Assembly (NCBI GenBank): GCA_021794015.1
Contig: JAJYRQ010000002.1
Location: 96,817-160,816, forward strand
Length of the DNA stretch: 64,000 nucleotides
Origin: Deltaproteobacteria bacterium
GTDB lineage: Bacteria; Desulfobacterota; Binatia; Binatales; Binataceae
Direction of reading: 5' to 3'
The notes under the pieces were generated by a model. The model saw only the letters and a list, made by a program, of their open reading frames with translations. It did not search any database and had not been told where the DNA came from. Made by a program: the position numbers and the translations under genes. Positions 37,577 to 45,528 of this stretch are shown piece after piece. Position 1 is the first letter of the stretch. Every line of letters starts with the position of its first letter.

Positions 37577-37596
37577 GCCGCGCGCCGGAATGACAG
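37577..37596 (-). repeat. Dispersed CTGTCATTCC repeat, copy 3
   Basis: Inverted copy of 12584-12603 with one mismatch. Confidence 0.7.
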
Positions 37597-37682
37597 CAGT
37601 GCACCCTGCCGGGGCGGAGCCTGTGTGACTATATTGTGCAGTACTCAGTAATCGATGCGTAGCGGTGTGGCGTGTACCGTGG

Positions 37683-38675
37683 TCAGGGGATTGCGATACC
37701 GCAGCCGTCGGCGATCTTGCGTGCGAGCCGCTCGAAGTCCTTGCGGCACTCCATGGCCGCGGTGGCGTGCGCTCCGATAGCCCCGTCGGCCGGCGTGAGC
37801 GCAAAGATCGGCTTTCGTGCCTCCATTGCCATCGGCATAAGACTGCGGTAGTGCTTGAGCGTTGCCAGGCAGTTCAAGTCCTTGTCGGCCGGGCTGTGGC
37901 CTGAGGCTTGCCGTTCGTCCATTACGTGCTCAGCGTATGCAGCGGGTATGCGCCCCATCCACTTGGCGTAGGCTCTCACGGGGCGGTCGAGGCGCGCGGC
38001 ATGCTGCATCACAACGTAACCGAGCGGTCTCATGCTTCCGGCTGGGAGGGTAATTTTGGCGTCGGGCTGTCGTTGCAGTCGGTCTTTCCATTCCTGGCGC
38101 CAGCGGCGTAGCGCCGGCCCGACGTTGCGAAGCCCCTGCAAAGAGAACAGGTCTGGGGCGAGCGGGACGACCACGAAATCGGCGGCGACCAACACGGCGC
38201 GATTGAGGGCGCCCAGGTTTGGTCCCACGTCTATCAGCGCAAGATGAGCGTCGATGCGCTGGCCTGCCTCTACCATTATGCGGTAAAGGGCGGAAATCAC
38301 CCTGAATGCTCTGACCTCTCCGCTAAGGCATCGCGGCCATTGCTGGTTAAGTTCGTCTTCCGCTGCCGAGAGCCGCAAATCGCCGACCAGAAGGGCCAGG
38401 TCTTCCGCGGCCTCCTCAATCCGGGCCGCGCGGACGTCACCGGTGCCCTCGAACAAGGGCTGAAGCGCCCCGTACACGGTTCCTGCTCCATTGTCCTTCT
38501 CCCAGAGCTCTTCGAGGCGGTCTTCATCCAGGAACATGCTTGTAAGATTGGCTTGTGGGTCGAGGTCAGCCGCAATCACGCGCAAGCCGAGGTCGGCGTA
38601 CATCCAGGCCAGATGGTAAGCGAGGCTGGTCTTTCCGACTCCGCCCTTGTTGTTGAAAAAGGCGATCGTCTTCAT
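37683..38675 (-). CDS. ParA-family ATPase, translationally coupled to an AlbA_2 protein
   Basis: The 330-residue product begins with the deviant Walker A of ParA/MinD ATPases (NNKGGVGKTSLA, Lys10 and Lys15), then AADLDPQANLTSMF, and LALIDVGPNLGALNRAVLVAADFVVVPLAPDLFSLQGL. These features fit an ATP-dependent dimer that binds DNA or partners. No ParB or centromere-like repeats are nearby, so plasmid partition is not supported. The ATG overlaps the stop of the AlbA_2 gene in ATGA. The C-terminal 120 residues, with KWMGRIPAAYAEHVMDERQ, are typical of orphan ParA proteins found with effector genes in islands. Confidence 0.85.
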   Translation of the reverse strand: MKTIAFFNNKGGVGKTSLAYHLAWMYADLGLRVIAADLDPQANLTSMFLDEDRLEELWEKDNGAGTVYGALQPLFEGTGDVRAARIEEAAEDLALLVGDLRLSAAEDELNQQWPRCLSGEVRAFRVISALYRIMVEAGQRIDAHLALIDVGPNLGALNRAVLVAADFVVVPLAPDLFSLQGLRNVGPALRRWRQEWKDRLQRQPDAKITLPAGSMRPLGYVVMQHAARLDRPVRAYAKWMGRIPAAYAEHVMDERQASGHSPADKDLNCLATLKHYRSLMPMAMEARKPIFALTPADGAIGAHATAAMECRKDFERLARKIADGCGIAIP

Positions 38676-39883
38676 TGCGCGGGCCCTTCGACTGGGCTCA
38701 GGGCAGGCCTGACCACGACGAGTACACTGCCCGACTCGAAGTGAAACTCGCAGTCAGGATTGCCGTTTTTTCTGAGCGCCTCGCGGGCCAGCGGCACGCC
38801 CATGCCGAAGCGTTGCACGTAGCCAAGGTTGCGCATCGTTTCCGCAATCAAGGGATTGCGATAGTCTGTTGCGCCTTGGCCGAAGTTCTCGCGCGTTACC
38901 TGGCCGAAAAGCCCGCCGGGATTGGAGATCTCGATTCGGTCGCTGAACCAGTAGACGCGGACCGGCGTGTTGGTCCCTTCGTAGTCTCGATGCATCAGGG
39001 CGTTGCGGACAAGCTGCCTGAGCGCCGCTGTTGGATAGTCGGGTTGCGGCAGGTCGCGTGCGGAAGAAGCCGGTTGGCCGGCCACCTGAATATTCACTTG
39101 GAGCAGTTGCTCTAGCTGTGTGAGCAATTCGCGCAGGGGCCCGCTCAAGCTCTTTTCGTCCTGCACAGGATCCGTAAGCGTTGCGCCATCGATGCGAAGG
39201 AACTGCACGTAGGCCCCGGGTATCCAGCGCAGCGGATCCTTGCCAAAGGCGACTATTGCTCCAAAGGTGGAGACTCCGTCTCTAAAGAGACGCAGCGAGG
39301 TAAGCTGCCGGTCCAGCGTGCGCTGGTTTTGCTCGAGGATGTCCGGCGCGACGGCCGGTGCAAGATACTCCCGGCGTATGAAATCCAGGTCCAGCTCCTC
39401 CAGCTCGGCCTCTTCTGCCGGGCGCGAGTCAAACGGCAAATCGCGGCCTCTACGCCGTTCGGCCAGCCGCCGCTCCTCCTCGGGAGTTGCTTGCTGAGTG
39501 CTGGGACCGGCGCGCACCCACACCCGGCCTCGGTATCGGACCGGCGGGCTCGCCGACGGCTGCACCATGACAACGGCCAGCTCGCATCCGTTGAGAATTC
39601 GCTTCTCGACGACCAGGCTCGGCGGCGGGAGTATGTCGCCGGAAGTCCGCATCTGAGCCAACGTGCGCAACAGCTCCTCGGTCACTGCGAGGCCAGCGCA
39701 GGTGCCGTTGTCGTTGGCGCCGACGAAGATCGCCCCGGGCTCTTCATGGCCCGGGAGGTCGTTGGCAAAGGCGCAGATTGCCTTGCGGATACTGCTGCGG
39801 TCGGCGGCCGAGGTTTTTCGCTCGGCCCGGTCCGATTCCAGGTCGGTCAGGAGATTTTCTAATTCGCGGTCGGCGAGGGACAC
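38672..39883 (-). CDS. AlbA_2 protein with GHKL-type ATPase domain (RecG-like regulator family)
   Basis: The 403-residue protein has an N-terminal AlbA_2 domain (ERKTSAADRSSIRKAICAFANDLPG, IFVGANDNGTCAGLAV, RGRVWVRAGPSTQQATPEEERRLAERR) and a C-terminal GHKL ATPase domain with an N-box-like RQLVRNALMHRDY and G1-like DRIEISNPGGLF. Such proteins are annotated as ATP-binding or transcription regulators and are frequent in defence islands. The final residues, RPALSPVEGPAQ, are encoded by the 20-bp palindromic repeat at 38684-38703, so the stop codon and the overlap with parA derive from a repeat insertion. It starts at GTG after AAGGGGG. Confidence 0.85.
   Translation of the reverse strand: MSLADRELENLLTDLESDRAERKTSAADRSSIRKAICAFANDLPGHEEPGAIFVGANDNGTCAGLAVTEELLRTLAQMRTSGDILPPPSLVVEKRILNGCELAVVMVQPSASPPVRYRGRVWVRAGPSTQQATPEEERRLAERRRGRDLPFDSRPAEEAELEELDLDFIRREYLAPAVAPDILEQNQRTLDRQLTSLRLFRDGVSTFGAIVAFGKDPLRWIPGAYVQFLRIDGATLTDPVQDEKSLSGPLRELLTQLEQLLQVNIQVAGQPASSARDLPQPDYPTAALRQLVRNALMHRDYEGTNTPVRVYWFSDRIEISNPGGLFGQVTRENFGQGATDYRNPLIAETMRNLGYVQRFGMGVPLAREALRKNGNPDCEFHFESGSVLVVVRPALSPVEGPAQ
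38684..38703. repeat. Dispersed 20-bp palindromic repeat, copy 4 (inside coding sequence)
   Basis: CCCTTCGACTGGGCTCAGGG lies in the last codons of the AlbA_2 gene and encodes its ALSPVEG residues. Confidence 0.85.
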
Positions 39884-39962
39884 GCCCCCTTTATACCATC
39901 TGCCGGGCGCCTTACGCTAAGGGCACGGCGGCTTCGTGAACGCCTTGGCAGGGGAAATAGCG

Positions 39963-40733
39963 ATGGATATGCAGCTTGCAGGAAAGGTCGCAATGATATC
40001 GGGCGCAAGCCGCGGGCTGGGACTGGCCGCGGCTCGGATGCTGGCCGGCGAAGGCGTACGCTTAAGCATCTGCGCCCGAGGGGAAGAGGCTTTGCTCAAG
40101 GCGGCAGACGAGCTCAAAGCCGCCGGCTTCGAGGTGATGGCGCTGGCCGCCGACGTGACCGACCCAGACCAGTCAAAGGGCTGGCTTGACCGAACGCTCA
40201 GACGCTTTGGCCGGGTGGATATCCTGGTCAACAATGCGGGCCGAGCCTGGCCGGGGGCGCTGGCCGAACTTGACGACGCTGCCTGGCGCGACGCCTTCGA
40301 TCTCAACTTCTTTTCGGCGGTCAGGCTTTCCCGCTGGTGCGCGCCGGAGATGGAAAGGCTCGGCGACGGCGCGATTATCAATATCGCGTCGATTTGGGGA
40401 CGCGAAGCCGGAGGGCCGCTCACCTACAACGCTTCGAAGGCCGCGCTCATTTCGTTCACCAAGATGCTGGCGCGCGAGTTGGCTGCGAGAAAGGTGCGCG
40501 TCAACGCCGTGGCGCCGGGCTCGATTCTCTACCCCGGCGGTAGCTGGGAGCGGCGTTTCCAGACCAATCCCGACTTGGAGCGCGACTTCATAAGCCATGA
40601 ACTTCCCGCCGGCAGGTTAGGTACGCCCGAAGAGGTTGGCTACCTGGTTGCCTGCCTCGCCTCACCGCGTGCGAGCTGGATAACCGGGGCGTGCATTCCC
40701 GTTGACGGCGCCCAGGGTAAGCTGCTGGTTTGA
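39963..40733 (+). CDS. Short-chain dehydrogenase/reductase (SDR)
   Basis: A 256-residue classical SDR with the NAD(P)-binding GASRGLG (TGxxxGxG-type) motif near the start, NNAG, the active-site serine in INIASIWG and YNASK holding the catalytic Tyr and Lys. ADVTDPDQ suggests the cofactor-binding Asp, compatible with NAD. Substrate is unknown. The ATG at 39963 lies after GGGGAAA; an in-frame GTG at 39936 is less likely. It begins the chromosomal part after the island and is divergent from the AlbA_2 gene. Confidence 0.9.
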   Translation: MDMQLAGKVAMISGASRGLGLAAARMLAGEGVRLSICARGEEALLKAADELKAAGFEVMALAADVTDPDQSKGWLDRTLRRFGRVDILVNNAGRAWPGALAELDDAAWRDAFDLNFFSAVRLSRWCAPEMERLGDGAIINIASIWGREAGGPLTYNASKAALISFTKMLARELAARKVRVNAVAPGSILYPGGSWERRFQTNPDLERDFISHELPAGRLGTPEEVGYLVACLASPRASWITGACIPVDGAQGKLLV

Positions 40734-40761
40734 TCGGGGTAACGACGGTGCGGCGCCACCG

Positions 40762-42123
40762 TTAAGACGCCGAGGCCAGGCCCTGCCTGCCGGGCTCACC
40801 CACGAGCTGGTCGCAGATAAGCGTGTGCGAGGTTGCCGAGCAGACGCGGGCTGCTATCGTGTCGCCCGCAGCCACCGGCATTAGCGGCGCGAAAACCGCG
40901 GTCTTGAACTGGGGCGTCTTACCGGTAAGCAGCGCGCCGCCGCGCCGCGCCTGGCCCTCGACGAGCACCGGCACGGCGCTTCCAACCAGTTCGCGGTTGC
41001 GCTCCAGCGCAATCACTTCCTGGAGCGCGATAACTTCGGCCAGGCGCGCGCTCTTCTCGTCTTCCGGGACCGTGTCGCCCCAGCCAAAAGCCCTGGTGTG
41101 TTCACGCCGCGAGTACTTGAAGGTGAATGCGGCGTCAAAGCGCACCGCGCGCAAAAGTGCCAGCGTGGCGGCAAAGTCCTGCTCCGCTTCACCGTGAAAG
41201 CCCACGATGATGTCGGTCGACAGGGCCAGGCCGGCAACCGCCCGGCGTAGCCGACCTACCAGATCGAGATACTGCTCCGCCGTGTGGCCGCGGCCCATCA
41301 TCTCGAGCACCCGGTTTGACCCGGATTGGACCGGCAAATGCAGGTAGGGTTGGACCTTGGGCTCGGTGGCCATGACCTCGATTAGCCGCTCGGTCATCTC
41401 CAGCGGATGGGGCGAGGTGAAACGGATACGCGCGATGCCGTCGACGGCCGCCACTGCGCGCAGTAGCGCGGCGAAGTCGGTTGTGCCGTAGCGGTAGGCG
41501 TTGACCGTCTGGCCGAGCAGGATGACTTCCTTGACTCCAAGCGCAGCCAGGCGACGCACCTCGTTGGTAACGCTTTGCGGCGCCAGGCTGCGCTCGCGGC
41601 CACGCACGTACGGCACCACGCAAAAGGCGCAGAAGCGATCGCATCCGCGCATCACGGTCACGTAAGCGCGCACCCGGTCTTCGGGCACTGGCTCGATATC
41701 TTCGTAGGTCTCCAACCGATTGAGCCGCACCTCGACCGCCGGGTCAAAACCGTCATGGCCGAGCAGCTCTGGCAGCCGGCGGTAGCCGTCAGGGCCGACG
41801 ACAAGATCGAGGTAGGGCGCTTTCTGTACCAGGCGGGCCCGGTTGTGTTGGGCCATGCAGCCCAGAAGCCCAAGTTTCAGGCCGGGCCGGCGCGACTTTA
41901 GGCCCGCCAACTCGGACAAGCGGGCCAACACCCGTGTCTCGGCGCGCTCGCGGATCGCGCAAGTGTTGAGCAGCACAAAGTCGGCGTCCTGGGGCCGCTC
42001 CACCCGCCGGCATCCGGCGCGTGAAAGAACGCCGGCGACCACCTGGGAGTCGGCGACGTTCATTTGGCAGCCGTAGGTTTCCAGGTAAAAACCCGGCGCG
42101 CCAGACTGGTCGAAGTGCTTCAT
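40762..42123 (-). CDS. miaB: tRNA-2-methylthio-N6-dimethylallyladenosine synthase
   Basis: MiaB adds the methylthio group at A37 of tRNAs reading UNN codons. The 453-residue protein has the N-terminal cluster cysteines in ETYGCQMN, LLNTCAIRE and LGCMAQ, the radical-SAM cluster motif RGCDRFCAFCVVPYVRGRERS, and a C-terminal TRAM domain with VLVEGQARRG. The ATG at 42123 gives the usual start just before FYLETYGCQMN; a TTG at 42135 is the alternative. It is convergent with the SDR gene. Confidence 0.96.
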   Translation of the reverse strand: MKHFDQSGAPGFYLETYGCQMNVADSQVVAGVLSRAGCRRVERPQDADFVLLNTCAIRERAETRVLARLSELAGLKSRRPGLKLGLLGCMAQHNRARLVQKAPYLDLVVGPDGYRRLPELLGHDGFDPAVEVRLNRLETYEDIEPVPEDRVRAYVTVMRGCDRFCAFCVVPYVRGRERSLAPQSVTNEVRRLAALGVKEVILLGQTVNAYRYGTTDFAALLRAVAAVDGIARIRFTSPHPLEMTERLIEVMATEPKVQPYLHLPVQSGSNRVLEMMGRGHTAEQYLDLVGRLRRAVAGLALSTDIIVGFHGEAEQDFAATLALLRAVRFDAAFTFKYSRREHTRAFGWGDTVPEDEKSARLAEVIALQEVIALERNRELVGSAVPVLVEGQARRGGALLTGKTPQFKTAVFAPLMPVAAGDTIAARVCSATSHTLICDQLVGEPGRQGLASAS

Positions 42124-42243
42124 GATGGAGGCCAAATTTTAACTATGCGCGGCCGGGGGAACAACCACTTGCGCTTGAGGGTGTTGCCGGGACGGGACGG
42201 CTCTCCCGGGAAAACGGACCGATACGCGCTCGGACCAAAGAGC

Positions 42244-42720
42244 CTAGCCCTTGAAAATCTCGCTCAGCTCGGGTCTGGTAGACGGCGCAAGGAGCACGGC
42301 CCCGATGACGGGTAAGTAGGCCTCGGGGACCTTGTCTACAAATCTTATGTCGCCGCGATACAGCTGAACGAAGAGCAGTATTACCACGACCAGGACGACC
42401 AGGGAGGTGCTGATCCCTAGCGCCGTCATTCTGAAGACGTGATTTCGTCTCCCGGCTTCGGTCACCGCTTGCAGCCGGTTGTTGGCGTCCTGTGTGAGAA
42501 AGGCCGTGATGTGCCGGACCGTCTCGGGGTTTTGTTGGGCCGGCGGAAAGTTAATTCCAAGGGCAACCAAGCTCTGGAGAGCTTGGGCGGCTTGCTGAGA
42601 CGGGATTTGAGGGGGCGCGGCCGCAGACCCAGCGGCATCTGTACGATCCCCGGGCACGCTACCAAGGGTCGAGGCCGGTTCGTGCCCGGCCTTATCAGCT
42701 TTGCTCCCGCTTTCGGCCAT
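42244..42720 (-). CDS. Small membrane protein with soluble N-terminal domain
   Basis: A 158-residue product with a low-complexity hydrophilic start (residues 1-45), a helical part (QAAQALQSLVALGINFPPAQQNPETVRHITAFLTQ) and two hydrophobic segments, about residues 99-120 (LGISTSLVVLVVVILLFVQLY) and 131-146. It resembles small DUF2335-type membrane proteins only in layout. It follows the 85-residue gene by six bases and is probably its operon partner. Function unknown. Confidence 0.6.
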   Translation of the reverse strand: MAESGSKADKAGHEPASTLGSVPGDRTDAAGSAAAPPQIPSQQAAQALQSLVALGINFPPAQQNPETVRHITAFLTQDANNRLQAVTEAGRRNHVFRMTALGISTSLVVLVVVILLFVQLYRGDIRFVDKVPEAYLPVIGAVLLAPSTRPELSEIFKG

Positions 42721-42726
42721 CGCGTC

Positions 42727-42984
42727 CTATTCGTCTGGCCATGGCAGCAGTCCCTGGCCCATGCTGCGTAAGAACATCAGACGATCCAGGAAAGTACCCG
42801 CGTACCATCCAGGAATCCATGAAATTACGACGCTGTTGGGGTTCGGGCCATCTTCCAGGAAGAAAAGCTGGTCCGGGTACAAGGTCGCCAATCCTGTGAG
42901 CGCATCACGTACGGCCGTTGGGTCCGCCATGGGTTCCGAAATCGGCACGCCACTCCTGCGTCGGGTTTCAGCCGCAAACATCAT
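42727..42984 (-). CDS. Small hypothetical protein
   Basis: The 85-residue product contains DPTAVRDALTGLATLYPDQLFFLEDGPNPNSVV, with no membrane segment, signal or cysteine motif, and a Trp-rich second half (SWIPGWYAGTF). GGGAGTG precedes the ATG. It is followed six bases later by the membrane protein gene, so the two form a small operon. No family is recognised. Confidence 0.55.
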   Translation of the reverse strand: MMFAAETRRRSGVPISEPMADPTAVRDALTGLATLYPDQLFFLEDGPNPNSVVISWIPGWYAGTFLDRLMFLRSMGQGLLPWPDE

Positions 42985-43117
42985 GGAAGCACTCCCGTTT
43001 CAGCGACACCTTCAATCAACTGATCTCAATAATGAAGTTTCCTGCAACCGGACAAACGAAACGGCCACGTTTCCCGGCTTTGGGAAGGGGGTGCTAAGCG
43101 TGGATAATTTTGGCGCG

Positions 43118-43450
43118 CTATTCGGCGTTTTGGCGCTGCTGTAGTTTTTCCAGCCGATCGGCGGCCTCGTTGAGCCTGCGTGCGGCCTCTTCGGCCTGGT
43201 CGGCGGCGCGGTCGGAGGCGGCCTTGGCCGCCAGCGCGGCGGTCTGTGCCTGGGCGGCCACGGTTTGCGCTCTTTGGGCTGCCGCCTCGGCATGGGCGGC
43301 TGCGGCCTCGGCTTGCCGCGCCTGTTCTTCGCTGGCGCCGCATCCGGCAACCGCGATCGCCAGCAGGGTCACCGCCGTGGCGTACGCTATCCGGCTGGGC
43401 CGCGAAGGCTTGCCTGGAACCGCTGGCCGCGGCTGGGCAGTCCTGGTCAT
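43118..43450 (-). CDS. Alanine-zipper lipoprotein
   Basis: The 110-residue precursor has a lipoprotein signal (IAYATAVTLLAIAVAGC, lipobox Cys at residue 37). The mature part is a continuous alanine-rich coiled coil from about residue 41 to 108 (EEQARQAEAAAAHAEAAAQRA and similar heptads). It resembles Lpp-type or alanine-zipper outer-membrane lipoproteins, which are structural. Its ATG overlaps the stop of the LLM oxidoreductase gene in ATGA, a surprising pairing of a structural lipoprotein with a redox enzyme. The window GC bias may favour such runs, but the signal and lipobox make it credible. Confidence 0.75.
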   Translation of the reverse strand: MTRTAQPRPAVPGKPSRPSRIAYATAVTLLAIAVAGCGASEEQARQAEAAAAHAEAAAQRAQTVAAQAQTAALAAKAASDRAADQAEEAARRLNEAADRLEKLQQRQNAE

Positions 43451-44322
43451 CGTGGGGCAAACGCCTCGATCGCGCGCTGGTTGGGGATCTGATCACCTTC
43501 GTGGCTTAGCGGCAAAATGGTCACGTGGGTGGCTCCGGCCCTGAAGTGCGCGTCGATCCGATCGCGGATGCGTTGCTCGCTGCCCCAGGCGACGACAGCG
43601 TCCACCAGCCGGTCGCTGCAGCCGTCGGCGAAGTCGGCTTCTTCATAGCCGAGGGCTTTGAGGTTGTTGGTGTAGTTGGGCAGCCTCGGCACGTAGGTCT
43701 TCATGTAGCGCCGAGCCGTGGCCCGCGCCTTGTTTGCATCGGTTTCGAGCACCACTGCCTGGGCGGGACAGAGCCAAGGGTTGGCTCCGATAAGAGCGCG
43801 GGCACGCGCCGTGTGCTCGGGGGGTACGAAGTAAGTATGCGTTCCCTGGGCTTCGGCGGCGGCCAGCTTAAGCATCCTGGGATGGAGCGCGGCCAGCAGG
43901 ATGGGCAGCGGCTCGCCAGGCGCCGGCGCGCGGTAAAGCGCGCCCTTGAGCTTGGGCAGGTAGTCGCGCATGTAGCTGTAGGGGCGGTCATAGCTGTGGC
44001 CGCGCAAATTGGTCACCAGCGGCTTGTGGCTTACCCCGATACCCAGGACAAAGCGCCCGCCGGAGAGTTCGGCCACCGTTTTCGAGGCGGCCGACATCGT
44101 AACCGCGTCGCGCGCATAGATGTTCGCAATTCCGGTGGCGATTACCAGCCGCTCGGTGCGCGCCAGCAGAAAGCCGGCATGGGCAAAGGGCTCTCGCCCT
44201 ACCGCTTCGGGAATCCAGAGCGCCGCGTAGCCGAGCCGCTCGACCTTGCGGGCGAACTCGACCGTCTCGGCTCCGCCGAGCGCGTCCAGGGAAAACCACA
44301 CTCCGAGTTTGCCTAGTTGCAT
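43447..44322 (-). CDS. LLM-class F420-dependent oxidoreductase
   Basis: The 291-residue enzyme starts MQLGKLGVWFSLDALGGAE and matches the F420-type luciferase-like subgroup: RLGYAALWIPEAVGREPF, RLVIATGIANIYARDA and LSGGRFVLGIGVSHKPLV. It would use cofactor F420 for hydride transfer to an unknown organic substrate. The ATG at 44322 is chosen from family start; the open frame to 44700 is not needed. It overlaps the lipoprotein gene downstream. It suggests that the organism makes F420. Confidence 0.9.
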   Translation of the reverse strand: MQLGKLGVWFSLDALGGAETVEFARKVERLGYAALWIPEAVGREPFAHAGFLLARTERLVIATGIANIYARDAVTMSAASKTVAELSGGRFVLGIGVSHKPLVTNLRGHSYDRPYSYMRDYLPKLKGALYRAPAPGEPLPILLAALHPRMLKLAAAEAQGTHTYFVPPEHTARARALIGANPWLCPAQAVVLETDANKARATARRYMKTYVPRLPNYTNNLKALGYEEADFADGCSDRLVDAVVAWGSEQRIRDRIDAHFRAGATHVTILPLSHEGDQIPNQRAIEAFAPR

Positions 44323-44637
44323 GGTGCTTTCAGTACACCACTTGGCGCTTCCACACAAGGCGTGACCGCGGGGCCATCCTGACGCGGCCGGTGTTGCCCG
44401 ATCCAGGAGATCGCCGTGGCGCCTGCGCTCACGCCGTCTGCCCGCCGCGCGGTTCGGTGCAAGGCTGCTCTCCGGGCTTGGTCGGGGGTGCGGGGACGCG
44501 CCGGCGCAAAAGGCGGGCGGCGCGCCGTAGTGCTGAAGCACCGCTCGCACCTGTGCTAGAGTAAATAGGCAACGGCCGGTTGAGGGGTGTAGATTTTCCC
44601 CGGCAATAGGTTTGGCACGGCCAGAGGCTTTAAGGCG
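44323..44637. other. Divergent intergenic region, no gene seen
   Basis: These 315 bases between the LLM gene and the enoyl-CoA hydratase gene should hold divergent promoters. An AT-rich patch near 44560-44610 is the most likely place, but no pair of hexamers is convincing. Confidence 0.45.
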
Positions 44638-45459
44638 ATGGAGAGCAAAAGCGTACCGCTGGACCGTCAGGCATCCGAGCAGCCGTTCATCGTCCGGCAT
44701 GAGCCGCCCCTGGGGTGGCTGGTGCTCAACCGGGTGCAGGTACGCAACGCGTTAAATCTCGAGACTTGGCGGCGAATCGCCGAAGGCGTGAGCGAGCTTG
44801 GCGCCAACCCCGAGGTGCGGGTGATAATCCTGCGCAGCAGCTCTCCGGTTTCGTTCATCTCCGGCGCTGACATTTCCGAGTTTTTCCAGGTGCGCAACGA
44901 CGCGGCGCAGGCCCGTGCCTACTACGAAACCACTGTGCAGACGGTGAACGCGCTGCTGCACTCGCCCCGCCCGATTATCGCCATGATCGCGGGCTTCTGC
45001 CTGGGCGGCGGCGTCGAGATCGCGGTGGCTTGCGACTTAAGAATCGCCGACCGCAGCGCCCGCCTGGGGATACCGGCGGCGCGGCTGGGCCTGGCCTACC
45101 CGCTGTCGGCCACCGTGCTGCTGGCCGGAATCGTCGGACCTGCCAACGCGCGCGACCTTCTCATCTCGGGGCGCACCGTGGAGGCTGACGAAGCGCTCAG
45201 GCTGGGCTTGGTCAACCGGGTGGTGGCGGTGGGGGAGTTGGAAGCCGCGGTACGCGACTACGCGCTGCGGCTGGCGCGCAATGCGCCGCTGACCGTCGCC
45301 GCGGCCAAGGCGGCGGTGCTCGAAGCGCTCAAAGACCGCGCGCAGCGCGACGAGAAGCGCATTGCTGAGATGGTGGCCCGCTGCTACGAGAGCGAGGATT
45401 ACCACGAAGGCGTAAGGGCGTTCCTTGAGAAAAGACCGCCGAACTTCACCGGGCGCTGA
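44638..45459 (+). CDS. Enoyl-CoA hydratase/isomerase family protein
   Basis: A 273-residue crotonase-fold protein with the first oxyanion block in SFISGADISEF and the second in IAMIAGFCLGGGVEIAVACDLRIAD, then RLGIPAARLGLAYPLSATVLL. The pattern is right for a hydratase or isomerase acting on acyl-CoA; the usual catalytic Glu of the hydratase (in the ARLG region) is replaced, so another crotonase activity is possible. It precedes a P450 gene by 63 bases on the same strand. Confidence 0.88.
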   Translation: MESKSVPLDRQASEQPFIVRHEPPLGWLVLNRVQVRNALNLETWRRIAEGVSELGANPEVRVIILRSSSPVSFISGADISEFFQVRNDAAQARAYYETTVQTVNALLHSPRPIIAMIAGFCLGGGVEIAVACDLRIADRSARLGIPAARLGLAYPLSATVLLAGIVGPANARDLLISGRTVEADEALRLGLVNRVVAVGELEAAVRDYALRLARNAPLTVAAAKAAVLEALKDRAQRDEKRIAEMVARCYESEDYHEGVRAFLEKRPPNFTGR

Positions 45460-45528
45460 AGCCCTCCGGTTCTTCGGCGCGCCGGCCGGTGTCCGCTTCC
45501 CCGCCACGCGGCAGGGCGGCGTTTGCCG

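Larger units (their letters stand above)
36918..37682. other. Repeat-rich intergenic region
   Basis: No gene is supported in these 765 bases. The region is a patchwork of short dispersed repeats also seen elsewhere in the window: two 20-bp palindromic elements, two CTGTCATTCC-type elements, a 56-base hairpin element and a 29-base GGCACGCACAGG element. This suggests an insertion hot spot between two accessory gene groups. Confidence 0.75.

Noticed and set aside
36918..37682. CRISPR array
   Set aside because: Repeats are of different kinds, irregularly spaced and palindromic, with no constant repeat-spacer pattern and no cas genes.
37683..38675. ParA as plasmid partition
   Set aside because: No ParB-like gene, no iterated centromere sites and no replication gene nearby.
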